From NCBI GenBank assembly GCA_002869605.1, contig PKUI01000161.1, positions 1 through 48,554 of the forward strand: DNA of 48,554 nucleotides. Direction: 5' to 3'. The notes beneath the pieces were generated by a model that worked only from the letters and a program-made list of their open reading frames with translations, was not told the origin of the DNA and made no database searches. This DNA is from Desulfuromonas sp. (GTDB taxonomy: Bacteria > Desulfobacterota > Desulfuromonadia > Desulfuromonadales > SZUA-401). The position numbers were made by a program, and so were the translations under genes. Positions 19,071 through 26,976 of the stretch are shown one piece after another. How positions within the stretch are numbered: position 1 is the stretch's first letter; the number at the start of each line of letters is the position of its first letter.

Positions 19071-19973
19071 TCAGCGGACCGGGACGAAGTCAGCGTTTTT
19101 TTCATCCCAGCGGTACCTGCCGGCGTCCCAGAGCTTTTCGAGCTTGCCCCAATCGATGTAGACGCCGCTCATCTCGTCGACGGTGTAGGATGCCTGCAGC
19201 ATCTCGGCGTCATCAATAACAAAATCCCCATTACTATCGGCCCACAAAACCGGTTCAAGCATGACGCTCGTCTCCCCTTCGACCGGCACCGTCAACTGGC
19301 CGTCGCCTCCGGAGACAATGATCTCGCCACGAAACGCACCAGGGTGCTCAGGTGTCGCCGCGGGATCAACCTGCAGCATGTAAACAACCCGCTCACGCTT
19401 ATCGCCGGCCTTGATAATCCAGCGCACCACACCGTTCACGTTATCAAGACTCGATGCGGGAGGCGAGGCCTGAACCAGCTTCCAGCCCTTGGGAAAATAT
19501 TCGCGAAGGATGAAGCCCCCCTCGGGCAGAGGAGAGGAAAGATTGACCCGGACCGGCACATGACTGCCGGGGGCGGCATAATGAGGAAGCTTGCGCAGCA
19601 CCTTTAACGCAACAACCCGGGTGTCATCCTGAGCCGGGTAGAGAAAATAGAACAGAACCGCCACCAACAGCAGAGACACGAGCGCGGCAATGGTCGCAGG
19701 GTGGGAACTTAAACCGAGACGCGGCTCAGCGGCATCAACCTCATCGGGATTCTCGATCAACAACTCATGGACATCAACCTCGAGAGCTTCGGCGAGGCCA
19801 AGCGCATTTTCGCGTTTGATGGTCGGGTAACGATTATTTTCCCAACGTGAAATCGTATCGGTTGTTACACCGACAACCTTGCTCACGTACAGCTGGGTCA
19901 ATTTTTTTTCTTCGCGGATCCGCTTGACGGCGACCCCGTTCAAAAAAACCGTAATCGGCAAGATATCAGACAT
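19071..19973 (-). CDS. Membrane-anchored XRE-family regulator with periplasmic EF-hand-like loop
   Basis: The 300-residue protein has a Cro/C1-type helix-turn-helix (about 17-71; LTQLYVSKVVGVTTDTISRWENN), a single membrane helix (about 93-112) and an extracytoplasmic beta-rich domain (113-300). The outer domain contains D246-S-N248-G-D250-F-V-I-D254-D-A-E257, which fits a calcium-binding EF-hand/dockerin loop. The layout resembles one-component transmembrane activators such as ToxR/CadC, but with an XRE head. It diverges from two ppcA-like cytochrome genes whose promoters share repeated GACAT sites, so it is the obvious candidate regulator. The inducing signal is unknown. The ATG at 19973 follows GGAGGGAG-type sequence. 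Confidence 0.85.
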   Translation of the reverse strand: MSDILPITVFLNGVAVKRIREEKKLTQLYVSKVVGVTTDTISRWENNRYPTIKRENALGLAEALEVDVHELLIENPDEVDAAEPRLGLSSHPATIAALVSLLLVAVLFYFLYPAQDDTRVVALKVLRKLPHYAAPGSHVPVRVNLSSPLPEGGFILREYFPKGWKLVQASPPASSLDNVNGVVRWIIKAGDKRERVVYMLQVDPAATPEHPGAFRGEIIVSGGDGQLTVPVEGETSVMLEPVLWADSNGDFVIDDAEMLQASYTVDEMSGVYIDWGKLEKLWDAGRYRWDEKNADFVPVR

Positions 19974-20083
19974 GGCTCCCTCTCCGAAGGAGCAAGTCTA
20001 ACAGAGGCGAAACAGTGTTGCAATCATTTATGTCGGGTCGTTGCAAGAGCCCTATATATGTAGACATGAATGTATTTAATTGA

Positions 20084-20138
20084 CTGAAATCACATGAAAT
20101 ATATCCGACATCTATCGACATGACGACCGATGTATAAT
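20084..20138 (+). promoter_or_regulatory. Promoter module of first ppcA-like gene
   Basis: CTGAAATCAC (20084-20093), twelve bases, CGACATC (20106-20112), then GATG-TATAAT with the -10 box at 20133-20138. The downstream cytochrome gene has the same elements at the same spacings. A second CGACAT at 20116 is exactly ten bases after the first. No good -35 box is present, suggesting activator dependence. Confidence 0.7.
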
Positions 20139-20218
20139 GATTAATATTCAATTAAGTTTTATTAAGCTCTTACTACATCAGGAACAACCTGATAAAAACA
20201 CTCTAGGAGGAGTACCAA

Positions 20219-20494
20219 ATGAAACGTCTGATCGTAACCCTGCTGGCTCTCGCATTCCTGACCACGGCAACTGCTGCCATCGCTGCCGACGTTGTCACCT
20301 ACGACAACTCCAAAGGCGCTGTCACCTTTAACCACAAGGCCCATGGCGAGAAGCTCGGCGATTGCGCCAAATGCCACGAAGGGACCCCGGCCAAGATTGC
20401 CGTCGACAAAAAGGGTGCCCACAAAGAGCTGTGCAAAAGCTGCCACAAGGACATGGGCGGCCCGACCAAGTGTAACGACTGCCACAAGAAGTAA
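20219..20494 (+). CDS. ppcA: PpcA-family triheme periplasmic cytochrome c7 (copy 1)
   Basis: The 91-residue precursor has a signal peptide cleaved near residue 23 (TAAIAA) and a mature domain of about 68 residues with three CXXCH sites: CAKCH (49-53), CKSCH (72-76), CNDCH (85-89). Further His (H39, H42, H68) supply bis-His axial ligands. This is the c7 fold of Geobacter PpcA, which carries electrons through the periplasm between inner-membrane quinol dehydrogenases and outer-membrane conduits or other acceptors. AGGAGG precedes the ATG. The gene ends in its own terminator and is followed by a paralogue differing at 14 of 91 positions. Confidence 0.95.
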   Translation: MKRLIVTLLALAFLTTATAAIAADVVTYDNSKGAVTFNHKAHGEKLGDCAKCHEGTPAKIAVDKKGAHKELCKSCHKDMGGPTKCNDCHKK

Positions 20495-20518
20495 CAAGCA
20501 CCCCACAAAGGTGTCTTG

Positions 20519-20547
20519 AAAGGAGGGCTACGGCCCTCCTTTTTTTA
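20519..20547 (+). terminator. Rho-independent terminator of first ppcA-like gene
   Basis: AGGAGGGC-TACG-GCCCTCCT makes an eight-pair perfect stem with a stable tetraloop, followed by seven T. It lies 24 bases after the stop. Confidence 0.93.
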
Positions 20548-20589
20548 TTAGCAACATGTCTAGTTGACACCGTATACACTTTTAATGCG

Positions 20590-20644
20590 CTGAAATCACG
20601 ACAATACCTATAGACATCGGGCTAAAAATGGACAGATGTCTAAT
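20590..20644 (+). promoter_or_regulatory. Promoter module of second ppcA-like gene
   Basis: CTGAAATCAC (20590-20599), twelve bases, AGACATC (20612-20618), then GATG-TCTAAT with the -10-like box at 20639-20644. Spacings match the first ppcA promoter to the base although the sequence between the elements differs. Inverted GACAT copies occur at 20556-20561 and 20636-20641. Confidence 0.65.
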
Positions 20645-20729
20645 GTGCATCTCCCCAGATTCGGCTAGATTGTGTCAAAGGCTACGGAATACACCGTAGA
20701 CCACACCACACGATTTAGGAGGAACTACC

Positions 20730-21005
20730 ATGAAACGTCTGATCGTAACCCTGATGGCTCTCGCCTTCGTCACCACGGCAACCGCCGCCCTCGCTGCCGA
20801 TGTCGTCACCTACGAGGCCTCCAAAGGCACCGTCACCTTCAACCACAAGGCCCACCAGGAAAAACTCGGCGATTGCGCCAAGTGCCACGAAGGTACCCCG
20901 GCGAAGATCGAAATCAGCAAGAAAACTGCTCACAAGGAACTGTGCAAAGACTGCCACAAGAAAATGAGCGGCCCGACCAAGTGTAACGACTGCCACAAGA
21001 AGTAA
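20730..21005 (+). CDS. ppcA: PpcA-family triheme periplasmic cytochrome c7 (copy 2)
   Basis: A 91-residue tandem paralogue of the preceding gene with the same signal peptide type and the three heme sites CAKCH, CKDCH and CNDCH. Substitutions cluster around the middle (EISKKT instead of AVDKKG at 61-66) and near the third heme (KKMS for KDMG), which could tune redox potential or partner choice. It has its own promoter module, AGGAGG ribosome site and terminator, so it is an independent transcription unit rather than an operon partner. Confidence 0.95.
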   Translation: MKRLIVTLMALAFVTTATAALAADVVTYEASKGTVTFNHKAHQEKLGDCAKCHEGTPAKIEISKKTAHKELCKDCHKKMSGPTKCNDCHKK

Positions 21006-21029
21006 TCGACGTTACACCAGCTTGACCAT

Positions 21030-21063
21030 AAAAAAGGGAGGCCTATACGGGCCTCCCTTTTTC
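21030..21063. terminator. Bidirectional terminator between ppcA copy 2 and the DUF4015 gene
   Basis: AAAGGGAGGCC and GGCCTCCCTTT form an 11-pair stem around a six-base loop, with A-rich and T-rich flanks on both sides. It serves the convergent genes ending at 21005 (plus) and 21102 (minus). Confidence 0.9.
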
Positions 21064-21101
21064 AATGTTGAACGTCGCCTTCGCGACACGACACACCCTT
21101 C

Positions 21102-22418
21102 TCAGGACTCCGAAGGCAACAACACCTGGTTGCTCGGTGGCGCGTCCTCTTCAGTCCGCCCAACCAATTCCGAAGCCTCCGTCACCTGCAATCCGGCATC
21201 GCTGTAACGATTAGACGCATTCCAGAGCATATAGCCGTTGCTGCCGAAATCCTTCGCAGCGCGAACCTGCGCCGAGATCTCTTCCTCCTTGAATAAACGT
21301 CGATCAAAAGCGTAATCTCTGAACGCCTGCAGCCAGGGACGGAAACGCAAGGGGTCAACTCCGGTACGCTGATAAGCCTGCATGAGGGAAAGGTAGATCA
21401 TTTCGTAGGGAGCATCCATCGGCGAAGGGTAGCCGGGGAGCCCATGACTGAAGCCCGAGGGGTAGAGCATCGGTGCGAGGTAATCGACATGCGGCAACAA
21501 CGTCTCAAGATGCTGACCGATGTACGTGTCGTTTTCATTCCAGCAGATATAGCCGAACACATCGGCTGACACATAAACACCGTATCGATCGAGGCGCTGC
21601 TTGGCCTGGCGCAGGAAACCGTTGATCGCCGCAACCCGGTTGGCAAAAGAATTTGGGCGGGAAAAAACCAGCCGCGAGGTATCGGGGAAACGGATGTAAT
21701 CGAACTGGATCTCATCGAATCCGAGCTGTGCCGCCTCCTCGGCAACCTGCAGGTTGTATGCCACCACTTCAGGGATATGCGGATCGACCCAACCGAGATG
21801 TTCGCGGTCCTTCCACGGGCGTCCGGCGCGGTCGGTCACCGCGTCTGCGGGACACGCCTCGGCGAACAGATTGTCCTTGAACACGACAATCCGGGCGATG
21901 GTGTAAATCCCCTTCGATTTCAACTCGTCAACCAGCCCGGCAAGGTTGGGCAGAGTAACCAACTCCTGGGCGCCGATATCCTGTGCATGCAGGATCCGAC
22001 TCGGGTAGGAGATATCGCCACGGTCACCCTTGACGTCGATGACCACGGCGTTGAGTTCGGTCCTTTCGATGAGATCAAGGGCTCTACCGCGAAGTCCGCT
22101 ATGGGCCGCACCGTAAAACGACAGGTAGAGCGCCTGCGGACGAAAAACCTGCAGTACGATCCGTTCGGCTGCCGCAGCCTCCACCCGGCCCGCGAGGTAG
22201 CCGGGGCGCTTGACGATCAAGGTCGGCGCGGGATCCTCAAGAAGAAACTCGCCGTCCGCGGTCGACTCAACCCTTTGTTCGCCAGACACCACCAGGGCAC
22301 CGGAAAGCCCACGACCATCCTGATCGACGATTTTCCCCCACAGCAGCTCGGCCGCCGCAGGAAGTACTGAGGACAGACAAATAAGGACAACCAGAAAAAT
22401 GGTCAGACAGCGGGACAT
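21102..22418 (-). CDS. Exported DUF4015 putative glycoside hydrolase
   Basis: The 438-residue protein has a signal peptide (about 1-23), a small beta domain resembling a carboxypeptidase-regulatory-like fold (about 27-95) and a TIM-barrel-like domain typical of DUF4015/GHL putative glycosidases. Recognisable segments include NAVVIDVKGDRG, IARIVVFKDN, GFDEIQFDYIRFPD (acidic residues likely catalytic), VSADVFGY and APMLYPSGF. It may act on extracellular polysaccharide in the periplasm or outside; no substrate is known from sequence. The ATG at 22418 has CTGGAG upstream. Monocistronic by layout. Confidence 0.85.
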   Translation of the reverse strand: MSRCLTIFLVVLICLSSVLPAAAELLWGKIVDQDGRGLSGALVVSGEQRVESTADGEFLLEDPAPTLIVKRPGYLAGRVEAAAAERIVLQVFRPQALYLSFYGAAHSGLRGRALDLIERTELNAVVIDVKGDRGDISYPSRILHAQDIGAQELVTLPNLAGLVDELKSKGIYTIARIVVFKDNLFAEACPADAVTDRAGRPWKDREHLGWVDPHIPEVVAYNLQVAEEAAQLGFDEIQFDYIRFPDTSRLVFSRPNSFANRVAAINGFLRQAKQRLDRYGVYVSADVFGYICWNENDTYIGQHLETLLPHVDYLAPMLYPSGFSHGLPGYPSPMDAPYEMIYLSLMQAYQRTGVDPLRFRPWLQAFRDYAFDRRLFKEEEISAQVRAAKDFGSNGYMLWNASNRYSDAGLQVTEASELVGRTEEDAPPSNQVLLPSES

Positions 22419-22512
22419 GCAGACTCCAGAAACGTTATTGCTCCATCATAAACGGATTCCGCAAGCAACTCCAGCGAATTAGATGTGTATCGAACGGGGA
22501 GAAGGCAAAATA

Positions 22513-24561
22513 TCAGGCATGCAGAGGGAAAGGGGAATCCTCTCGAGGAGGCGTAGCCACCGGGAAGTAAACCCCCACGGAAGAACAACGCGACTGGCCG
22601 AAACAGTAGTATTCGAAAGCTTCGACAGAGAGCGGATATGAAAAGTAAAACCCCTGCCCTTCGTCGCACCCACGGGCAAGCAGGAAGAACCTCTGGGTCT
22701 CGGTCTGCACACCTTCGCCGAACACCTTGATGCCAAGGTTATGCGCCATGCTGATAATCGACTCTGCGATCGGCGCCCGATCCCCCGGGCGTTCGAACCT
22801 GGAGACAAAGGAGCGATCGATCTTGACACAATCGACCGGAAACTCCCTGAGATAGTTCAGCGACGAGTATCCGGTGCCGAAATCATCGATCGCCAGCCGC
22901 GTACCGCGCGCCCGAAGATCAACTAACCCATCGACGTTCGAGGCGGAGCGATCCATCAAGACACTCTCGGCCAGATCGATTTCCAGACAGTCCGCGGGCA
23001 AACCGCTCAGTTCGAGTGCACGATCCACGTCGTCGGCAACATTCGACAGTCTGAATTGACGACCGGAGATATTGATGGTCAGGGTCAGGTCGGGGCACCC
23101 TCGTTCGCGCCACGCGGCGACCTGTTTGCACGCCTCTTCCAGCACCCAGCGCCCCAGAGCGGCAATCGTCCCGTTCTCCTCAGCACGTGGGATAAAGTGC
23201 TCTGGCATCAGCAAACCAAGCTCGGGGTGCTGCCAACGAACCAGCGCCTCAACTCCCAGCAGGCGACCGCTCTGCAATTCAACCTGTGGTTGATATTCGA
23301 GGAAAAACTGTTGCTCGGACAAGGCGACCCGCATACTCTGATCGAACTGCATACGTTCTTCGATGGCCTTGTTGAGTTTACGTGAGAAAAACCTGAAGGT
23401 CCCACGTCCTTCTTCTTTGGCCTGGTACATGGCCGCATCGGCATGCTTGAGCAGAGTCTCTCTATCCTCCCCGTCCTCGGGATAACGTGCTACACCGACA
23501 CTGGTACCGCTGTAGACGAACTGACCGTCAAGCTCGAACGGCTCCACAAAGGCACTGAGAATTTTCTCGGCAACGGCCCCGACACTGGTACCGTCAACCT
23601 GACCCTGCAGGACAACCACGAATTCATCGCCCCCCAATCGAGCAACCGTATCGATCTTTCGTACACAACCGGAAAGCCGCTTGCTCACCTCGGTCAGCAG
23701 CAGATCACCGTTGTGGTGCCCGAAGATATCGTTGATCTCCTTGAAACGGTCAAGGTCGAGGAAAAACAGCGCCACCCCTTCGTGCTCACGTTGGGCGTGA
23801 ACGATGGCCTGCTCGATGCGGTCATTAAGCATGCGCCGGTTCGGCAGGCCGGTCAGACTGTCGTAAAGCGCCAAGTAGCGAGCCTCGTTTTCGGCATCCT
23901 TGAGTCTTTCGATATCCTTGATCACCAGGACGAAAAAGGCACCATCCTCACTGTCTTGCACGAGAGAAATACTCAGTTTCACCCAGGTCTCCGAATAATC
24001 GGAACAGAGACAGGTCCGCTCGCACGAAAAAGCGTTTTCACCGCTGGACAGCAGTCGGTCCAAGTCCGACCAGAGCCCCTGCTCATCAGCCCCCATGATC
24101 AGGTCATTGTAGCTAAGCTGCAAAACCTGCTCACGACGGTAACCGACCAGACGGCAGAATTCGGCGTTGGCATCGAGAAAACTCCCGTCGAGGGCAAGGC
24201 GTGCCAGACCGGCCGCGGCATGTTCGAAGATGATTTCATAAGGGGCGCCCGGACGGGTCGACTCGTGTCGAGCGGAGACATGGGTCAACCAGAGCATATA
24301 CCCTTCGGGGAGACGTTCAGTCGTCAACTCAACACACAGAGAGGGGTTGAGATTGACCACGAGGGGACCCGCCGACATCGTTCCGGAAGAGCCAATAAGA
24401 TCAGTCAGAACGGAGGGGAGCACGTCGCCGATCAACTTCTCGGCGGGAATCGCCAGCCAATCGCAGGCGAGAGGACTGGCCGCACGACACCGCCGCTGCT
24501 GGTCAATGAGGATCCAGACTTTCTCCTCTGCAACTGGCTGATGTCGTTTATTCTCGACCAT
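22513..24561 (-). CDS. PAS-GGDEF-EAL cyclic-di-GMP enzyme
   Basis: The 682-residue protein has an N-terminal PAS-like region (about 1-100), a clear PAS domain (about 105-225), a diguanylate cyclase domain with intact GGDEF (310-314) and a phosphodiesterase domain with intact EAL (438-440). EAL-domain residues NISGRQF, DDFGTGYSS, VKIDRSF and GEGVQT are kept, so both activities look possible; which dominates cannot be told. No membrane segment is seen, so sensing is probably cytoplasmic. The ATG at 24561 has GAGAGGG upstream. Likely monocistronic; an AT-rich 200-base leader lies upstream. Confidence 0.94.
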   Translation of the reverse strand: MVENKRHQPVAEEKVWILIDQQRRCRAASPLACDWLAIPAEKLIGDVLPSVLTDLIGSSGTMSAGPLVVNLNPSLCVELTTERLPEGYMLWLTHVSARHESTRPGAPYEIIFEHAAAGLARLALDGSFLDANAEFCRLVGYRREQVLQLSYNDLIMGADEQGLWSDLDRLLSSGENAFSCERTCLCSDYSETWVKLSISLVQDSEDGAFFVLVIKDIERLKDAENEARYLALYDSLTGLPNRRMLNDRIEQAIVHAQREHEGVALFFLDLDRFKEINDIFGHHNGDLLLTEVSKRLSGCVRKIDTVARLGGDEFVVVLQGQVDGTSVGAVAEKILSAFVEPFELDGQFVYSGTSVGVARYPEDGEDRETLLKHADAAMYQAKEEGRGTFRFFSRKLNKAIEERMQFDQSMRVALSEQQFFLEYQPQVELQSGRLLGVEALVRWQHPELGLLMPEHFIPRAEENGTIAALGRWVLEEACKQVAAWRERGCPDLTLTINISGRQFRLSNVADDVDRALELSGLPADCLEIDLAESVLMDRSASNVDGLVDLRARGTRLAIDDFGTGYSSLNYLREFPVDCVKIDRSFVSRFERPGDRAPIAESIISMAHNLGIKVFGEGVQTETQRFFLLARGCDEGQGFYFSYPLSVEAFEYYCFGQSRCSSVGVYFPVATPPREDSPFPLHA

Positions 24562-24759
24562 GGCACCCTCTCGGCAAACAGGACTAAGGTCGCCCTACTT
24601 CTGTTTATTGCCAGTAGCGTGCCCAAATTCAAAACTCACTATATGCGGACTAGGTAAGTTACTGTAATATATAGATTAATCACTTATAACAATGTTCTAC
24701 ACAATAACTGCGAAAGGGGGAAAAGGGAAAAGGTGTCAGTTTAGCGTGGAATTATGACG

Positions 24760-24780
24760 AAAAAATGGCACAAGCCATCA
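24760..24780 (-). terminator. Short hairpin-T terminator overlapping the DUF3108 stop codon
   Basis: On the minus strand ATGGC-TTGT-GCCAT forms a five-pair stem starting inside the stop codon and followed by six T. The stem is short, so termination may be inefficient. Confidence 0.4.
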
Positions 24781-25854
24781 CTCGTCAAACGGTGCGGCCT
24801 CAACATGGATGGGGTGTTCACTGTCATCGAACTTCAGCGGGGGGGCCTCGACATGCTGCGCGGAGGTCATAGAGCCACGTACGTCACCGAGCCCCAGTAC
24901 GTCCACGGCAATGGCACTGCCTATTTGACGCTCGTCGTTGAGCCAGACGAACAGTTTCCCTCCTCCGGTCTGGAAGATCTCCTCGTCCAGATAGAGACGA
25001 CACAGCACGCCCCCTTCCGGGAAAGAATCAAGCTCTTTTTGTTCATCCGCGGTCAACACCTCGACCTTGATCTCGGATCCCCCCTTGAACGCATAAGAGG
25101 GGATCTCCATGTGCGTCCCGGGTACTAGTGGCCCGTACATTCCAAGTCGCAGGTTCCAGTAGGCACACAAGAAGTCGAACACTTCGTGCTGCGGCGGTAG
25201 GGGCAGTCGTTTTTCGGAGGTCAGACGACCGTTTTCTGAACGCTGGTACAGCACTTCATTCTTCTCGGTGTCAAAAAATAGCGCCTTGCCTCGGTCAGTA
25301 AGCGACTCTCCTTTCCCCTTGTAACGCCGTGTGATAAAGGAGCGCGAGTGAAAATACCCATCGCGGCCACGGACGAAATGCGACTCGTAACGTTCCCTTC
25401 GATTACGCGTAAACAGGGCTGCCATGCCGAGCGTCCTGACCTCCAGTGTCGCTCGATAGTGTCCCGGCTTGTCGAATCTTTCCAACTCAAATCTACCCGC
25501 CGCCAAACGATCAAACCACAGGAAACCGACCTCGTACTCAAGGCGCTCGCGATCCAAGGGGAGAAAGTTCACCTCCGCAACCGGCAAGCGCGAAAACATG
25601 GCCTGCACATCGGAGGTCTGTTCGGCAGTGGTCTGTATCGCGGTGGTCTGTTCGACAGCGGCCTGTTCGACAGCGGCCTGTTCGGTGGTGGCCTGTTCGG
25701 TGGTGGCCTGTTCGGTGGTGGCCTGTTCGGTGGTGGCCTGTTCGGCGGTGGCCTGTTCGGCGGTGGCCTGTTCCGGTGCAGCTCTGTGCACCCCCGTACA
25801 GCCCGAGGTGATCAGGAGAAAGATCAAAAAGATCTGTACGGAAAGAATTCTCAT
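24778..25854 (-). CDS. DUF3108 lipoprotein with N-terminal pentapeptide repeats
   Basis: The 358-residue protein begins with a lipoprotein signal (LLITSGC, lipid Cys at about 19), followed by a repetitive stretch of five-residue units based on ATTEQ (about 25-80) and a DUF3108 domain (about 95-340). DUF3108 proteins are predicted envelope proteins with a beta-rich fold; function unknown. The repeat probably forms a flexible tether from the membrane. The start overlaps the stop of the Ca/Na antiporter gene (ATGA), so the two are translationally coupled. Confidence 0.83.
   Translation of the reverse strand: MRILSVQIFLIFLLITSGCTGVHRAAPEQATAEQATAEQATTEQATTEQATTEQATTEQAAVEQAAVEQTTAIQTTAEQTSDVQAMFSRLPVAEVNFLPLDRERLEYEVGFLWFDRLAAGRFELERFDKPGHYRATLEVRTLGMAALFTRNRRERYESHFVRGRDGYFHSRSFITRRYKGKGESLTDRGKALFFDTEKNEVLYQRSENGRLTSEKRLPLPPQHEVFDFLCAYWNLRLGMYGPLVPGTHMEIPSYAFKGGSEIKVEVLTADEQKELDSFPEGGVLCRLYLDEEIFQTGGGKLFVWLNDERQIGSAIAVDVLGLGDVRGSMTSAQHVEAPPLKFDDSEHPIHVEAAPFDE
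25617..25774. repeat. 15-bp tandem repeat inside the DUF3108 gene
   Basis: Ten full 15-base units and a partial eleventh, based on CCTGTTCGGTGGTGG on the plus strand. The four units from 25677 to 25736 are identical. The unit is a multiple of three, so copy-number changes would lengthen or shorten the protein tether without a frameshift. Confidence 0.92.
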
Positions 25855-26792
25855 AGAAATGAAACCACTAAAAAAGTCAGGTAAGAAGCCAGAAAAAGAA
25901 CTCCGTGAGTGCGTGTCACAAACTTGCTGCGCATGAGCATCGGGTAGAGCAAGGCGCCAATTAATATCATTACCGGAAACTGGAAGGTGTGCAACTGCGG
26001 GTTGACCGGCAACGGATGAATAATGCTGCTGATACCGATGACGAACAGGACATTGAAAATGTTGCTGCCGATTACGTTGCCTACACTTAACTCGAGTTCA
26101 CCCTTCATGGCGCTGACAACCGAAGCGGCCAATTCAGGAAGACTGGTACCAAAGGCGACGACCGACAGGCCGATGAGCAGATCGGACACCCCGAAGGCAC
26201 GCGCGATAGTGCTGGCGCCCTTGATCAGCAGCTCGGCGCCGAGAGCCAGGGCAATCACACCGCCAAGGATAAACAGGATGTCGCGTCGCCGATACTGCTG
26301 TTCATTGCGAACCTCATCCAGCTGTTGCTGAGGCTCGATCTGCCCCTGCCTGCCACACTGCAGGCAATAAAAGATAAATGCCGCGAGACCCGACAGTAGC
26401 ACGGCCCCCTCGAGGGCGCCGAGGTGTTGGTCGAGGGCAAACAACCACAAAAGTAGCGACGCCATGAGCATGATCGGCAATTCACGACGCAGCAGTGATC
26501 GATCGACATGCAGCGGAGCAACCAGCGCCGAGCTCCCCAGGATCAAGCCGATATTCGCGACATTCGAACCGACCACATTACCAACCGCCAGATCAACCGA
26601 ACCACGCAGTGCGGCAAACACCGTAACCAACAGCTCCGGCATACTTGTCGCAAAGGCGACAATAGTCATACCGATGATCAATGGCCGCACCCCAAAGGAA
26701 AGCGCCAGACGTGAGCTTCCTTCAACCAGGTACTCGGCGCCGTAATAAAGCAAAAACAGGCCGACAAAGAAGAAGAACAGGGACAGTAGCAT
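25851..26792 (-). CDS. Calcium/sodium antiporter, CaCA family (YrbG type)
   Basis: The 313-residue inner-membrane protein has about ten helices and the two inverted alpha-repeats of the Ca/cation antiporter family: ATSMPELLV with GNVVGSNVANIG in the first half, GTSLPELAAS with GNVIGSNIFNVL in the second. The acidic residues in each PEL and the Asn in GSN coordinate the cation. It should exchange Ca2+ for Na+ or H+. The ATG at 26792 is preferred because GAGG lies five bases upstream; a GTG at 26798 is possible. It is coupled to the downstream DUF3108 lipoprotein. Confidence 0.92.
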   Translation of the reverse strand: MLLSLFFFFVGLFLLYYGAEYLVEGSSRLALSFGVRPLIIGMTIVAFATSMPELLVTVFAALRGSVDLAVGNVVGSNVANIGLILGSSALVAPLHVDRSLLRRELPIMLMASLLLWLFALDQHLGALEGAVLLSGLAAFIFYCLQCGRQGQIEPQQQLDEVRNEQQYRRRDILFILGGVIALALGAELLIKGASTIARAFGVSDLLIGLSVVAFGTSLPELAASVVSAMKGELELSVGNVIGSNIFNVLFVIGISSIIHPLPVNPQLHTFQFPVMILIGALLYPMLMRSKFVTRTHGVLFLASYLTFLVVSFL

Positions 26793-26896
26793 GCACACCT
26801 CGGGAGTTAAAATTCAGGGACCTAACCTAACATGTCCTCAAACAGCACGCGAACAAAAAAGCCGCCCCCGAAAGAGCCCCTGAGGGTATTCAAAGC

Positions 26897-26925
26897 TTGA
26901 CAAGAGCACTGCAACTACTTAATAT
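26897..26925 (+). promoter_or_regulatory. Sigma-70-type promoter of the ArsR gene
   Basis: TTGACA (26897-26902), a 17-base spacer and TAATAT (26920-26925). The -35 is perfect and the -10 partial. It lies about 50 bases before the ArsR start codon. Confidence 0.65.
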
Positions 26926-26945
26926 CCTAGAAAATAAAAATATTC

Positions 26946-26957
26946 CTATACATATAG
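26946..26957. promoter_or_regulatory. Possible ArsR-family operator
   Basis: CTATACATATAG is a CTAT-N4-ATAG dyad placed between the -10 box and the start codon of the ArsR gene, where an autorepressor would block transcription. AT-rich dyads are usual for this family, but no experimental match is known to me. Confidence 0.35.
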
Positions 26958-26976
26958 TATTGAGGGTGGGTGAAAC

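Noticed and set aside
25600..25800. CRISPR-like array
   Set aside because: The repeats are contiguous 15-base units without spacers and lie inside an open coding frame.
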